NCBI GenBank assembly: GCA_045631445.1
Contig: JAZQUS010000054.1
Coordinates: 21,418-85,417 of the forward strand
DNA: 64,000 nucleotides
Source of the DNA: RGIG4608 sp045631445
Lineage (GTDB): Bacteria; Bacillota; Clostridia; Oscillospirales; CAG-272
Reading direction: 5' to 3'
Positions within the stretch are counted from its first letter, which is position 1. Every line of letters begins with the position of its first letter. Below, piece by piece: positions 63,772-64,000 of the stretch. The translations under genes and the position numbers were made by a program. The notes under the pieces are model-generated. The model worked only from the letters and a program-made list of their open reading frames with translations, was not told the origin of the DNA and searched no databases.

Positions 63772-64000
63772 ATGGCTTACAAAAAAAATTCTAAAATTTA
63801 TGTTGCTAAAGTTTTTAGAAATCGCGAGTTGATTTTTGAAAAAGAATTTACAAGAAAAGCTGATGCTATTCAAGCAGCTGAATCACATTTTCATCGTTAT
63901 AGGGGGTCTACATATCATGTAAAAGAATATACTGTAGATCAATATAATAGAAGAAATAATATTTTTGTGAAATTTTTTAACTTTTTGTTTGAGGATGATG
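63772..64000 (+). CDS. Protein of unknown function, cut by the window end
   Basis: The frame is open from ATG 63772 to the end (76 codons seen). MAYKKNSKIYVAKVFRNREL, then FTRKADAIQAAESHFHRYRG and a Phe-rich stretch. GGAG lies within the stop region of the previous gene, so the two are coupled. Basic and small so far; function unknown. Confidence 0.65.
   Translation, partial: MAYKKNSKIYVAKVFRNRELIFEKEFTRKADAIQAAESHFHRYRGSTYHVKEYTVDQYNRRNNIFVKFFNFLFEDD

Larger units (their letters stand above)
55204..64000 (+). mobile_element. Left part of a putative integrated filamentous (inovirus-like) phage
   Basis: All genes are on the plus strand, short and tightly packed. Features that fit an inovirus: a Zot/pI-like membrane ATPase, a possible small ssDNA-binding protein, coat-sized single-span peptides (34, 42, 47 residues), a secreted protein with linker and C-terminal anchor like pIII, and terminators between gene groups. 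Structured non-coding DNA at both flanks of the gene set could be origin, packaging or attachment sites. The left border after ispE is inferred; the right border, replication protein and integrase are outside the window. A conjugative or satellite element is a less likely alternative. Confidence 0.65.

Overview
The window looks like chromosomal DNA of an AT-rich, anaerobic, endospore-forming, single-membrane Clostridia member, probably an uncultured gut species. Spore genes (YabP, YabQ, dipicolinate synthase A and B), a SpoVB-type flippase, the oxygen-sensitive class III ribonucleotide reductase, a Gram-positive type IV pilus cluster without secretin genes and a bile-salt-hydrolase-type enzyme all point that way. 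Nearly all recognisable promoters are sigma-A-like with 17-bp spacers, and most genes carry strong GGAGG-type ribosome binding sites. I saw no tRNA, rRNA, CRISPR array or insertion sequence.

Layout. 1-8146: the end of a HemZ-like gene, an amidohydrolase, then the conserved yabM-mazG-HU-rqcP-yabP-yabQ-divIC order of Firmicutes, a thioredoxin-reductase-type flavoprotein and a D-Ala-D-Ala carboxypeptidase. 8158-12303: glucose-6-phosphate isomerase, a small P-loop protein, a cytidylate-kinase-like protein and dipicolinate synthase. 12340-15197 (minus): nrdG and nrdD with two NrdR-box-like palindromes. 15331-19525: an ABC exporter, a zinc-ribbon membrane protein and a choloylglycine hydrolase. 19553-25219: a seven-gene type IV pilus operon. 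25222-29445 (minus): a leucine-rich-repeat surface protein, an acyl-ACP thioesterase, a MazF-type RNase and topoisomerase III. 29566-40555: miaB-ylbF-mutS-mutL-tgt-glyS-acyl-CoA synthetase. 40572-54117: a membrane-anchored trypsin-like protease with five exact 123-bp repeats, RNase H, two COG0523-type proteins (one very His-rich), a SanA-like protein, uvrB-uvrA, then phosphoglucomutase, a TSCPD protein and an AI-2E-family transporter on the minus strand. 54205-55203: ispE.

From about 55204 to the window end the character changes: all genes run plus, most are short and have no recognisable relatives, and several encode single-span membrane peptides. The set includes a possible OB-fold ssDNA-binding protein, two coat-protein-sized membrane peptides, two paralogous membrane proteins, a secreted pIII-like protein with a glycine/aspartate linker and C-terminal anchor, a protein with two starch-binding-like modules, a 34-residue membrane peptide, and a 735-residue membrane ATPase resembling Zot/pI. 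I read this as the left part of an integrated filamentous (inovirus-like) phage inserted after ispE. Its non-coding parts are rich in hairpins: two inverted copies of a ~37-bp unit, a nested hairpin, tandem terminators, a triple stem-loop array and a G7/C7 hairpin inside the ATPase gene. The right end, any replication protein and any integrase lie outside the window.

A second theme is 5'-end control by RNA structure in the host genes. In three places (yabP, the carboxypeptidase, the leucine-rich-repeat gene) an inverted repeat pairs with the Shine-Dalgarno or start region, two of them also resembling terminators. In a prepilin gene a hairpin sits between Shine-Dalgarno and start codon.
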